A stretch of 64,000 nucleotides of DNA from Sambucus nigra. Taxonomy: Eukaryota > Streptophyta > Magnoliopsida > Dipsacales > Adoxaceae. Position numbers and translations under genes: made by a program. Positions 46,127 through 58,246 of this stretch are shown here, piece after piece. Each line of letters starts with the position of its first letter. Position 1 is the first letter of the stretch. The notes under the pieces were generated by a model, which was not told the DNA's origin, did no database searches, and was given only the letters and a program-made list of their open reading frames with translations. The DNA lies in NCBI GenBank assembly GCA_949130495.1, contig OX422221.1, forward strand, positions 159,311,241-159,375,240, read 5' to 3'.

Positions 46127-46909
46127 CTAAAAATGATTTCCTAACCCATATAGATGTATATTTAAAATGATGGGATTTGAAAACAAATGAAATGCTAGAC
46201 ATAGACTTCCTATGACTCCTTCTAAGATCAAAACAAAATTACCTAAGGTGACCTTTCCTACCACAATGCAAGCATGTGAAACACGAGGAATGTTACCTAA
46301 GGTGTGACCTTTTATAAAGTCCTTGGATAAAGTTGACCCTCTAAAACAAACAACGGTTTTATCTTTAGCAACATAAGTATTTGAAATAGATGAGTTAGAA
46401 CCATTACAACTACTACTCAAGTCATGTAAGTCATTTTTCATTTTTAAAATATTGGACTCAAGTAATAAATTAGACTCCTTAATTTTACGGGACTCCTTCT
46501 TTAAAATTTCTATAACTCCTAGAAGGTTATCACGCGCCCCCTCAATGTGAGTAAACATGTCCCTAAGAGTCTTTTCTCGACTATCACTCTCTTTCTTGGA
46601 AATTTCTAAAATATTAAAATTGTGATTTATGTCCATGAGCTTTTCACGAAAAATATCTTTTTGAGAAAGTGAGGTTTGCAAAAATTCAACTTTAGCTTTA
46701 AAATAAGAATTTTCATTTTCAAGAAATTTAAATCTTTTTGCAAATCTCAAATTTAATTCTCTTAGTTTTTCATTACACTTATTAAGCTCATTAAATTCCT
46801 CTCGAACAGTAAAAACTTCATTATCATTATAAATGGACAGATTATCATCAAGACGTCCCATCGAGAGAGAAAAGAAAAACAAATGAGAGTGAGTAACAAA
46901 ACCAACCAC
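46127..46909 (-). pseudogene. Copia-like gag remnant, copy 1 (coiled coil and zinc knuckle)
   Basis: The likely start is the ATG at 46861 (MGRLDDNLSIYN); the open frame extends a little upstream. It reads as a long coiled coil: EEFNELNKCNEKLRELNLRF, then KVEFLQTSLSQKD and a second helical stretch. A Ser/Asn-rich linker and a KTVVCFRGSTLSKDF segment follow. A one-base loss near 46275 then shifts the frame, so the CCHC knuckle (CLHCGRKGH, a stop, then FC) lies in the neighbouring frame. The N-terminal capsid part of a copia gag is missing. The product could at most bind RNA or self-associate. Confidence 0.65.
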
Positions 46910-46984
46910 AAAAAAAAATACAAGGAGCTCAAAACGTATAAAAGCTGAAAAACGGATCTTTGGCGCGATAAATTAGCGCTCCAT

Positions 46985-46995
46985 CTCTGATACTA
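46985..46995 (-). other. Copia-like primer-binding site, copy 1
   Basis: The - strand reads TAGTATCAGAG, one change from TGGTATCAGAG. Copy 2 at 61079-61091 is exact (TGGTATCAGAGCC). Confidence 0.85.
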
Positions 46996-48181
46996 ATTTC
47001 AAAGTGCGATAGGCCCCCAATTTTAAATTTTTCAAAATGAATTTTCTTAAAGTGCGGAATAAAGGTGGTTCGAACACAAAAAAACTTACAACAAATTTTA
47101 ATTTCTTTCAAATTAAAATTAAACGAAACACAAAGTGAATAAATTAAACGACAAATGGATTTTTCACTTAAACCAAATATTTCAATTCAAGTCCAAGACA
47201 TTTGCCTAACAAAATCAATCCATTTTTGCAAATTAGGCCAAACCAAATTTTGCCAAAATAAATTATCTTTGAATTGAATTAATTTCAATTTCACCCAAAT
47301 ATATTTTAACACCAAAGAACATAAGTGTGATAATTAAACCAAAATTTATCTTGAATTACCTAAGAATGCATCTACGTGGTTTAAGCAAGATAAAATTAAA
47401 CAATGTCACACGACGCGCCGATGTACGAGGAAAACCCAAATGGGAAAAACCTCGGCCGGCCCTAGCCACGAATACACTAAGTATGTGTGACAACCCGCCT
47501 ACAAAAATAATAGGTGGCCAGCCCAATACTCCAATAAATACAGGAATCATAGATGGTCCATTCTTAGTATCACTGTCGATTAACATAATAGTATGAGATA
47601 ACCACCAATCATTTCAGAAAACGGATTGTCATATATAAAAATTTTAAAAGTAAAAGAGAAACACTTAGACAATCCCATTTGTAAAAACGGTGGGTATCAA
47701 AAATCGATGAATAAAGTATGACAATACAATAAATAATCACCGAATAAGCTTTCGGTGCACAGACCAATACAAATAATACATTAAGTATTACTATCAATAT
47801 TTACCATATAATAAATGAGTGCAATACCTTGGGCAAACACGCCCGAATGAAAGTACTAAACATAATTAGAGTACAATAGAAGGGAGCGTCTACTACAAGT
47901 ATCCTACAACATCCGCAATATGCTGTAGCTCCAAGACAACTGGAATGGAATATGTAAATACGGGTGTCCATGTGGAGGAGCACCTGTAACGGCAAGGAAT
48001 ATGCAGCACAAAGAAATAGAGAAACCGGTCAGGGCCGGGTTTGATATGATTACCATGTGACTAAAATGCATGGCAGGTAAGTGCGTAAATCTCTCGCAGA
48101 TAACAATAATATTTCTCACCTCTCAATCTAGCAGTAACCTAGCGCAATAAAAATGATGCTCAGGTTATAGAAAGAACAGAA

Positions 48182-48475
48182 GGCTAACTTCTCCCCAGTC
48201 TCAACACTAAGCCCTATTCGTGCGTGGGGTGTCTCGCAAAGCGAAATCCAAACAAGGAACCCCCCCGATACACTACTACTTAGGCAAGGTTGATCATCGA
48301 GATACATTAGACTCTGTCCTAATTAATTTAAGTACTAAAGGTTAACTTCTCCCCAGTCTCAACACTATGCCCTATTCGTACGTGGGGTGTCTCGCAAAGC
48401 GAAATCCAAACAAGGAACCCCCCCGATACACTACTACTTAGGCAAGGTTGATCGTCGAGATACATTGACCCTAAG
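48182..48475. repeat. Direct duplication carrying two module copies, E5 left LTR
   Basis: The unit begins GGCTAACTTCTCCCCAGTC at 48182 and again (GGTTAACTTC) at 48340. Each copy contains CGTGGGGTGTCTCGCAAAGC and GGAACCCCCCCGATACACTA. The right LTR has the same duplication at 54476-54770. Confidence 0.92.
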
Positions 48476-48783
48476 CACGAAATAATAAATAATTACATGT
48501 GTGTGCATAAGTGTGGGAAATCACATCTACAACTACACAAAGAAAAAGAAGTAAAACTCATCCATCATCTAATGGAAAAATTCCTAATTCTATCTTTAGG
48601 AATATACATATAAATGGTACAACACTTTATCAAATGTTTACCAAATTATTTTCATCGTAAACTAATTCATTTCATGAATTTATTCCTTATTAGGAAATAT
48701 AATCATACTTTTTATGCTCTATTGGCATTTATCACCATTGTTCACTTTATAAAAATATCTTCCTTATCAGGAATATGATCATC

Positions 48784-48873
48784 ATCATAGGCTCTTTATG
48801 GCCTTACATCGTGCTCTTTATGGCACTTTCATCATGCTCTATAAGGCATTTTACTGTGCTCTTTATGGCACCC
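48784..48873. repeat. GCTCTTTATGGC direct repeats in E5 left LTR
   Basis: Three exact copies and one variant (GCTCTATAAGGC) within 90 bp. The same set is in the right LTR at 55083-55167. Confidence 0.85.
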
Positions 48874-49711
48874 ATCAAACATCAAGTCCAACTTGATTTA
48901 GAATAGTTATATTCATATATATATATATAACGATTCTAAGACCGCCCGTCCGGGTTTCCCCACTGAGCGCGCCCCTAAATGGCTATCATCTTCCAGGGCC
49001 TCCAAGACCACCTGGGATCCTATCGAAACGTCGGGAAGCGGCCATGAGCCTACGTGGTAGCCAAGACCACACCTGAAATCTCCCTACCCCCGCATAAAAT
49101 ATACAACCATAAGCGCTCCCATGGCCTCGGGACTATATCCACCCTGTATCATTAGCCAGGGGGCTTCACCACAACGCGCGCGACTTCCCTTATGATAGCG
49201 ATTTAGAGAGGTGTGTATCCATAAATTATCATTTATGAAAATCATTGCTTTTTCCATTTTTGAAAACTCATATTTTATATTTCCAAAAAATCATTCATTT
49301 AGTCATTAAGCACCAAGTTTTAGAAGGTGCATACTACTCTTATTAAGTCATATATTTTATTAATGACCTAAGACCCAAAGTGCCTCTAACCTCAAAATAG
49401 CCTCGAATAGGTTATATAATTCATGAACCCTCAAAGTGACTCCCCATAATGGAGTGTCTCTCATAAGCTCAACCGAAATATTTAACTTCCAAATTTCATT
49501 TCTAGGTTAATCTCCTAAATCATTCGGATATCAACCTACGCCACTTAGCCCTCGGTAAGCCTAAATATCCCATTATCATCTTAGGGCATTAGTCTACCCA
49601 AAACCACCCTCTAGGACTCTTAATTACTTCCCAAAGGAAGGTTCCTAAACCTTGGACCTAAAAGAAAAAGGGCTAAAAATCAAAATAAGAAAATCTCACA
49701 AAAACAGGGGA

Positions 49712-49916
49712 ACCGAATCGATTCGCCCCTTGGGCCGAATCGATTCGCCCTTGCGAATCGATTCGCTTAAACAGCCGAATCGATTCGGTGAGCAAAGACT
49801 GACCTTCTGCAATTGCCGAATCGATTCGGTTTCAATCCGAATCGATTCGGTCTGCAAGACCTGTAACCCTCTCCTTATCCGAATCGATTCGCCCTAAGGG
49901 CCGAATCGATTCGGTC
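49712..49916. repeat. CGAATCGATTCG palindrome cluster in E5 left LTR
   Basis: Eight copies of the perfect 12-base palindrome CGAATCGATTCG or its GCGAATCGATTCGC form in about 205 bp. The right LTR has eight at 56007-56209, one of them mutated to CGAATCGATTTG. Confidence 0.95.
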
Positions 49917-51739
49917 CTGAAATTTTGCCCAGTTTGGGCGACGGGTTACATAAACCCTAAAATCCCAAAACCTCCATTCTTTGCTTTTAACCATCATCAA
50001 CAACATCTAATTCTACCAAATCATTCCTACACCATGTACAACTAATAATTTATCCTCAAATCAAATTAAAACTAAGATTTAAGGATTAAACACCCAAAAT
50101 CACCCAAAACCCATTTATGGTTTAAACCTCCCAAAACTTAACTACACATGCAATTTATCACATTAAAGCAATATCTAGCAAGTAAGCAACTTGCCTCGAG
50201 GTTCGTAGTCTCGGAACACCTCCGGTAGCGACGGATTCCGGCCCAAATCTTCCATTTCTCTCTTTCTCTCCATTTCTCCCAACTCTCTCTTCTCTCTCTC
50301 TCTCTCCTTTGGTTTCTCACATAAATGAAGAAAGAAAAGGGGTGGGGGAACTTATACGGGCCTTAAAACATGAATCCCCACTTTTAATTGTTAATACACC
50401 ACTAAAATGACTCGAAACCACTTAATTGAGTCATAACCCCTTAAAATGCCTAAGTCTCAAAAATTACCACTGGGCACTTATCTCGACTATCTCGACTATT
50501 CTAAAAACAATCGCACCCCCTATTTTGGCATTCGGGAAAGTGTGAACTATTTTTACGTTCCAAATCCATTTTAATTCATTACTTATACCCAAGTTTAAAT
50601 ATAGGTCATAACCGTCGTTTTACATATAACGACGCAACAATACGCAATATAACACTATTTACCTTCCCATAACGGTAAATAGTCAGAACATAGTAAATAA
50701 AATCCCTAAGTCTCACGGGAAATAATATTTACTCCAGCATTCCCGATTTTATAAAATTAGCCCATTAGGCAAAATAGTATAAAATAGTCGCTCGAAAACC
50801 TGGGTTGTTACATACTCCCCCCCTTAAAGGGGAATTTTGCCCTCAAAATTCAGGCGTAACCCATATCCATATAAAGGGTACACTATAATAAAACCGTGCT
50901 ATTATACTAGCAAACCCCCGAATAGAGAGGTCCCCATAGGACTCAGACTAAGGTCATCACTATCGATCTCAGAAACTATCGATCCTACCCTTCTACTACG
51001 GGAGGAGATACCCGCACAAGCTCGGCACTAATTGCCTTACTTCCTAAACACGTTACACCCCTACTAGGGAATAACTACACTAACTTACAATCGCTAATCC
51101 CAACACTACTAACTTTTATTCGCATTGGTGTACTCCTCAAAGGTCTACTTGCTCACTGGGCCCAATCTAAAGGAAGGTTCCCGGACCACTCCCAGTCCCA
51201 GGAATATACTATTCGCTGTTTCCATTCCAACGAGTAGACAAGGCATATTGCCATCTACACTAGGCTATACACGGCCTAACATTTATCGAAGACGATCCGA
51301 ACTATTGCAAGGAAATTCGATCCATAAAAACTATTACTCCGATCTCTCCTTTAAATCAGATCCACTCTCCCACTTACGGGTGGTAGGATATACCTTGATA
51401 CGAATGTCTCGTCTCGGTGAATCTCACTCCACTTGGCATTCTATGCCACGAATAAACTCTAAGACGGTATCTACTCGGCGCCTATACTACTCCCATCCGC
51501 ATTGCCTTAGCTAAAGGAAACATCCTAACGAGCTCAAAATCCCATACTTGTCGTCTAGGGACCAAATCCTACTTAGAGTTAACCCACAACTTATTGTGGT
51601 CAACTCCCAACCATCTCCTAAACTAACGCCGCATGCCCTAAGGGCCTAGCATCCTAAGAATCCTAAGGTCAATCTATCTATTCTATCCTAGTCGTATAAG
51701 CATAATGCTAAATATCCCTAGTGTCCAAGACCTTTCCCG

Positions 51740-51830
51740 ACTTCTGACATTAGCTCGGTTTCATGCGTGGGACGTCTCGCCGAAGCGAAATCCAAACAAG
51801 GAACCCTCCCGTTACACTACTACCTCGCAT
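51740..51830 (-). repeat. Module copy in E5 internal region (first)
   Basis: CATGCGTGGGACGTCTCGCC, AAATCCAAACAAGGAACCC and TTACACTACTACC, as in E4 28925-29010. Confidence 0.88.
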
Positions 51831-52229
51831 TGTCAGTCGTCGAGAAGTGGCGGTCGAAGACACATCATCGGGATCGATGGAATCCTAGTTCAAAACTCTA
51901 CTACTACATATAAACATCTACGTCCTACCATAACTATCGACTGAGGCATTTACTTCCAGTAAGATGCCACCAATACCTGACCCCAAGAGACATATATATC
52001 TCTAAACAAATGGCCTTCTCAATAAGGCACAACCATAAGTCCCTATCGGACCTTCATAATCTTAGTCTTCCCCCACGTTAGTCAGAGGAAAACTATCATA
52101 GTGCTCATATATCGCACATGAACTAAGCCCTTAATCACTCATATACGTGATTCTTGGCTAAACCTTCCAACCCAGCACTTAACCAACAGAAAAGAAAAGA
52201 AAGAAGGGAAGAACAAAAAGAAAATGCAC

Positions 52230-52320
52230 ATCTCTCCACTCCCAACGTCGTTAAGGTTCATGCGTGGAGCGTCTCGCCGAAGCAAAATCCAAACAAGGAA
52301 CCCCTCCACACAGTCACCTT
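52230..52320 (-). repeat. Module copy in E5 internal region (second)
   Basis: Preceded by CTCTCCACTCCCAAC; core GCGTGGAGCGTCTCGCCG, AATCCAAACAAGGAACCCC, with a changed end (CACACAGTCACC). Confidence 0.85.
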
Positions 52321-53765
52321 AACTAGCCAGTCATGGAGATAAGGCAATGGCATACACAAGCAAGGCAAACAAAGCAAGCAAGGAGAAAAAATAAAAAATA
52401 AAAATAGAAATAAAGGAAACTATCTACACACCGTAAACCACCTCTATAAAGTCTCAACCCGGATCCAGGAGAGATATTACAGATCAACTAGTCCTCCTCC
52501 TAGAATTAGAACTAGGATAGCCTCGCGATATATTCACTTGCTATCACCCCAACCAATCTAAAAATATCTCTACTCGTATAATATATAATACAAATAGCAC
52601 GTACCACATATATCACCACTCGCCCCATAACGAGTGAGAAGGAAAATACAGAACTCCCCTATCATGGGAGCCATACAAACATACTTACTACTATATATAG
52701 AAATACATACCGATACCATCACAAGCTCGATATACGCACCCGAATCTAGGGCTAGCACCAATATACTCCCATCTTACCTAAGGAATGCACTACTCGCACA
52801 CTAGTTAGAAAGTCCCACCAACATACTAGCCACCCTCCCGGGGCTGCTACCGATAGTTCTAAGACACAACATTCTAGTTTTACCCGAACCAACCCACTTC
52901 CATCAAAGACTCAACTAGGAGTCCTATTCTTGCCGGTTATCCTCAATCGACAAGATCAGAACGCATACTTCCCTTGACTTCTTCACCAAGAAGAACATCC
53001 TACCAGCCTCCCTGACCTTAGCTCCACGAGCCTTCCCCAGGTGGATGTCCACAAGAGGGGTCTCATGAACACTACTTCTCCAAAAGTGTTTCCGACACTT
53101 ACTTATGAGCCTAGCATTTCCACTGAGAGGCTCTCTCTATGGGCAAAACATTCTGCCCCACCATAACGAGGCGACTATCATATCCTCCACTTCAACCTTA
53201 CTCCAAAGGGTGAAAGGTTTTCCTCAAACCCTCACACCTGGGCACTCCTATCCCAACTCTAGGCCAAAACTCTCGGGCCTTACGTTCTTACCGAACGAAG
53301 TTACACTTCCTCTAACCAACCGTACTTCAACATGTGGTCCTAATAAAGAACCTCTCAACTCCGAATTGACATTGCTCGGAGTCCCAAGCATAGTACCACT
53401 CTCTACCGGCAGCGGTACGTGGGAAAACTATTTTCACCGCACTTAGTAGTCACGGCAGCATTATAAAATAATGCTACAAAGGGAAGGACCTCCAAAGCGA
53501 TCCTTATTCCCGACCACAGCCCACAGCTTATAGTAATCCCATCCCACGACGCCTCCACCACGGCCTTCCTCAACGCCCTACACCCAGCGACTTACAAGTC
53601 TCACACGAACGCGTAGAAGATCTTCGGGGTCCTCATACCATAGCAGGAGAACGAAATCTCACAAGAGAACTCAACGACCTTATTCTTAAGGCTCTACATC
53701 AAATAGAGAGAAACGCAAAAAACGTAAAACATCCGCACAGATTCCTAAGGACTCTAGAACCTAAT

Positions 53766-53777
53766 GCTCTGATACCA
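53766..53777 (-). other. E5 primer-binding site (initiator tRNA-Met type)
   Basis: TGGTATCAGAGC on the - strand, two bases inside the right LTR. Confidence 0.92.
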
Positions 53778-53779
53778 TC

Positions 53780-56700
53780 TGTGACAACCCGCCTACTAAA
53801 ATAATAGGTGGCCAGCCCAATACTCCAATAAATACAGGAATCATAGATGGTCCATTCTTAGCATCACTGTCGATTAACATAATAGTATGAGATAACCACC
53901 AATCATTTCAGAAAACGGATTGTCATATATAAAAATTTTAAAAGTAAAAGAGAAACACTTAGACAATCCCATTTGTAAAAACGGTGGGTATCAAAAATCG
54001 ATGAATAAAGTATGACAATACAATAAATAATCACCGAATAAGCTGTCGGTGCACAGACCAATACAAATAATACATTAAGTATTACAATCAATATTTACCA
54101 TATAATAAATGAGTGCAATACCTTGGGCAAACACGCCCGAATGAAAGTACTAAACATAATTAGAGTACAATAGAAGGGAGCGTCTACTACAAGTATCCTA
54201 CAACATCCGCAATATGCTGTAGCTCCAAGACAACTTGAATGGAATATGTAAATACGGGTGTCCATGCGGAGGAGCACCTGTAACGGCAAGGAATATGCAG
54301 CACAAAGAAATAGAGAAACCGGTCAGGGCCGGGTTTGATATGATTACCATGAGACTAAAATGCATGGCAGGTAAGTGCGTAAATCTCTCGCAGATAACAA
54401 TAATATTTCTCACCTCTCAATCTAGCAGTAACCTAGCGCAATAAAAATGATGCTCAGGTTATAGAAAGAACAGAAGGCTAACTTCTCCCCAGTCTCAACA
54501 CTAAGCCCTATTCGTGCGTGGGGTGTCTCGCAAAGCGAAATCCAAACAAGGAACCCCCCCGATACACTACTACTTAGGCAAGGTTGATCATCGAGATACA
54601 TTAGACTCTGTCCTAATTAATTTAAGTACTAAAGGTTAACTTCTCCCCAGTCTCAACACTATGCCTTATTCGTGCGTGGGGTGTCTCGCAAAGCGAAATC
54701 CAAACAAGGAACCCCCCCGATACACTACTACTTAGGCAAGGTTGATCGTCGAGATACATTGACCCTAAGCACGAAATAATAAATAATTACATGTGTGTGC
54801 ATAAGTGTGGGAAATCACATCTACAACTACACAAAGAAAAAGAAGTAAAACTCATCCATCATCTAATGGAAAAATTCCTAATTCTATCTTTAGGAATATA
54901 CATATAAATGGTACAACACTTTATCAAATGTTTACCAAATTATTTTCATCGTAAACTAATTCATTTCATGAATTTATTCCTTATTAGGAAATATAATCAT
55001 ACTTTTTATGCTCTATTGGCATTTATCACCATTGTTCACTTTATAAAAATATCTTCCTTATCAGGAATATGATCATCATCATAGGCTCTTTATGGCCTTA
55101 CATCGTGCTCTTTATGGCACTTTCATCATGCTCTATAAGGCATTTTAATGTGCTCTTTATGGCACCCATCAAACATCAAGTCCAACTTGATTTAGAATAG
55201 TTATATTCATATATATATATATAACGATTCTAAGACCGCCCGTCCGGGTTTCCCCACTGAGCGCGCCCCTAAATGGCTATCATCTTCCAGGGCCTCCAAG
55301 ACCACCTGGGATCCTATCGAAACGTCGGGAAGCGGCCATGAGCCTACGTGGTAGCCAAGACCACACCTGAAATCTCCCTACCCCCGCAGAAAATATACAA
55401 CCATAAGCGCTCCCATGGCCTCGGGACTATATCCACCCTGCATCATTAGCCAGGGGGCTTCACCACAACGCGCGCGACTTCCCTTATGATAGCGATTTAG
55501 AGAGGTGTGTATCCATAAATTATCATTTATGAAAATCATTGCTTTTTCCATTTTTGAAAACTCATATTTTATATTTCCAAAAAATCATTCATTTAGTCAT
55601 TAAGCACCAAGTTTTAGAAGGTGCATACTACTCTTATTAAGTCATATATTTTATTAATGACCTAAGACCCAAAGTGCCTCTAACCTCAAAATAGCCTCGA
55701 ATAGGTTATATAATTCATGAACCCTCAAAGTGAGTCCCCATAATGGAGTGTCTCTCATAAGCTCAACCGAAATATTTAACTTCCAAATTTCATTTCTAGG
55801 TTAATCTCCTAAATCATTCGGATATCAACCTACGCCACTTAGCCCTCGGTAAGCCTAAATATCCCATTATCATCTTAGGGCATTAGTCCACCCAAAACCA
55901 CCCTCTAGGACTCTTAATTACTTCCCAAAGGAAGGTTCCTAAACCTTGGACCTAAAAGAAAAAGGGCTAAAAATCAAAATAAGAAAATCTCACAAAAACA
56001 GGGGAACCGAATCGATTCGCCCCTTGGGCCGAATCGATTCGCCCTTGCGAATCGATTCGCTTAAACAGCCGAATCGATTCGGTGAGCAAAGACTGACCTT
56101 CTGCAATTGCCGAATCGATTTGGTTTCAATCCGAATCGATTCGGTCTGCAAGACCTGTAACCCTCTCCTTATCCGAATCGATTCGCCCTAAGGGCCGAAT
56201 CGATTCGGTCCTGGAATTTTTCCCAGTTTGGGCGACGGGTTACATAAACCCTAAAATCCCAAAACCTCCATTCTATGCTTTTAACCATCATCAACAACAT
56301 CTAATTCTACCAAATCATTCCTACACCATGTACAACTAATAATTTATCCTCAAATCAAATTAAAACTAAGATTTAAGGATTAAACACCCAAAATCACCCA
56401 AAACCCATTTATGGTTTAAACCTCCCAAAACTTAACTACACATGCAATTTATCACATTAAATCAATATCTAGCAAGTAAGAAACTTGCCTCGAGGTTCGT
56501 AGTCTCGGAACACCTCCGGTAGCGACGGATTCCGGCCCAAATCTTCCATTTCTCTCTTTCTCTCCATTTCTCCCAACTCTCTCTTCTCTCTCTCTCTCCT
56601 TTGGTTTCTCACACAAATGAAGAAAGAAAAGGGGTGGGGGAACTTATACGGGTCTTAAAACATGAATCCCCACTTTTAATTGTTAATACACCACTAAAAT

Positions 56701-57104
56701 GACTCGTAACCACTTAATTGAGTCATAACCCCTTAAAATGCCTAAGTCTCAAAAATTACCACTGGGCACTTATCTCGACTATCTCGACTATTCTAAAAAC
56801 AACCGCACCCCCTATTTTGGCATTCGGGAAAGTGTGAACTATTTTTACGTTCCAAATCCATTTTAATTCATTACTTATACCCAAGTTTAAATATAGGTCA
56901 TAACCGTCGTTTTACATATAACGACGCAATAATACGCAATATAACACTATTTACCTTCCCATAACGGTAAATAGTCAGAACATAGTAAATAAAATCCCTA
57001 AGTCTCACGGGAAATAATATTTACTCCAGCATTCTCGATTTTATAAAATTAGCCCATTAGGCAAAATAGTATAAAATAGTCGCTCGAAAACCTGGGTTGT
57101 TACA
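53780..57104 (-). repeat. E5 5' LTR (right copy)
   Basis: Near-identical pair of 47486-50812, with the same duplication (54476-54770), word repeats (55083-55167), GC-rich block (55227-55500) and palindromes (56007-56209). Confidence 0.95.
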
Positions 57105-57667
57105 GTATGGTAGTTTTTACAAAGACTCGACACAAGAGGACTTACACAAACTGACATGAGTCTGTCTAAGCCTTGACGCGCTCCTTCGGTCTTCAACCTC
57201 CACCTAGTGAATAACCGTGGACTCCTCGACAGTCTCGTACTCCACCGATGGGGATATGGTCACTGTCAACCCGTACGCGAAGCCCTTCTTCGAGTGAGAA
57301 CAACGCAACAAACTTTTCTCCTTTTTGGGGTAGAGAAGAACCCAAACTCTCTTCTTATTGGTGTAGAGAAAACCAGGTGCCAAAACTCTTCAAGCAATGA
57401 TATATCAATAGGTAAAACTCTTCAAGCAATGATATATCAATAGTTACTTGGAATAAACTAAACAAATGGATGTGTATGTGTTTTTTTGTGAATTTAATCC
57501 ATGAAATCAAACACAAAACATGGAACTTTTTCTTAAAAGTTTTTCTCTCAAAAGACTCTTAGAATGTGAAAATGTTATCTTAGAAAATATCTTTCCCGCA
57601 CAATGTAAAATCGGTAAAAGTTAATGGGCAAAGTGGGAAGTTACAAAAAAACTGCTCGAAACTGAAA

Positions 57668-57790
57668 TTTCGTTAGAAGTTCGTTCGAACGAGTTTGAGT
57701 TCGTTCGAACGAAATTTCTAAGGAGAAAATAGAAAAAAAATCGGAATCTCGTTAGAAGTTCGTTCGAATGAGGTCGTTCGAACGACTTTT
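57668..57790. repeat. TTCGTTCGAACGA palindrome region in LTR B
   Basis: TCGTTAGAAGTTCGTTCGAACGAG, cited in parts, followed by GAGTTCGTTCGAACGAAATT and a weaker third copy with GTCGTTCGAACGACTT. There is one more block than in LTR A. Confidence 0.88.
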
Positions 57791-57986
57791 TTAATGAGAT
57801 TTTAAGCCATGCTTCTAGATAATTTCCACACGAACACGTGGCCGCCAGTTTCGTAGTTTTCTGATTTTTTTTGGATTTGATATGATTTTTCAATGGAAAG
57901 GTGTTCGAGAACAAAATCTTTAGAACTATGAATTCAAAAAAAAATTAACAAAAAAAATACTAACACCCAAAATAAATTTCAAAGCT

Positions 57987-58021
<35 letters not shown>

Positions 58022-58246
58022 GCATTCATACCTTTTAGAGAATATGAAATCCTCATGTTGATGACGTGAAATGAGGCACTGAAATGCGGCAAAGATATTT
58101 ATTGAAACGCGGGCCATAACGTCTTCAACTGTAACAGGTCATAGGCTTGAAGGACGCTCAAGAACTCTATCCTATGACTTAAGTGTTTTTGTTCAGAATT
58201 GAGCCAACACTACATTAAGACTCAATCGGAGACTTGTGTCCTTACA

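Larger units (their letters stand above)
47486..50812 (-). repeat. E5 3' LTR (left copy)
   Basis: Starts TGTGACAACCCGCC and ends GGGTTGTTACA. It holds two module copies in a direct duplication of about 158 bp (48182-48475), the GCTCTTTATGGC words (48784-48873), a GC-rich block (48935-49215) and eight palindromes (49712-49916). Confidence 0.95.
50813..53779 (-). other. E5 internal region, non-coding
   Basis: 50813-50828 is the polypurine tract (- strand TTTAAGGGGGGGAGTA). The rest has no gag, protease, RT, RNase H or integrase motif. From about 51560 to the primer site it is collinear with E4 28721-31045. 50830-51560 has no match here except the first 40 bases (GAATTTTGCCCTCAAAATTC, also at E4 27186). 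Module copies lie at 51740-51830 and 52230-52320. Confidence 0.8.
47486..57104 (-). mobile_element. E5: young non-coding LTR element (LARD-like), nested in LTR B
   Basis: LTRs 47486-50812 and 53780-57104 (3327 and 3325 bp). By eye they differ at about 25 positions, so insertion is recent. The target duplication GTATG is exact (47481-47485, 57105-57109). A primer site lies at 53766-53777 and a polypurine tract at 50813-50828. The 2.97-kb interior has no gag or pol motif on either strand. LTR features (palindromes, GCTCTTTATGGC words, GC-rich block) and the interior are shared with E4, so the two are branches of one non-autonomous chromovirus-related group. Confidence 0.93.
46999..58246 (-). 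repeat. Copia-like LTR B, split by E5
   Basis: Two parts, 46999-47485 and 57110-58246 (about 1.62 kb together), matching LTR A. It serves as the LTR of both neighbouring internal regions. Its primer-site edge reads TCAAAG where LTR A has TGAAAG. A duplicated bit (AAAACTCTTCAAGCAATGATATATCAATAG, cited in part: CAAGCAATGATATATC) occurs twice at 57389-57440. Confidence 0.88.

Noticed and set aside
49652..49897. An 81-codon open frame with repeated RIDS words, also at 55946-56191
   Set aside because: It is translation of the CGAATCGATTCG cluster in the E5 LTR. The same clusters give similar frames in E4 at 26051-26297.
51125..51514. A 129-codon open frame on the + strand in the E5 interior, and 53105-53446
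   Set aside because: No recognisable motif and no conservation with the collinear region of E4. On the wrong strand relative to the element; probably chance.
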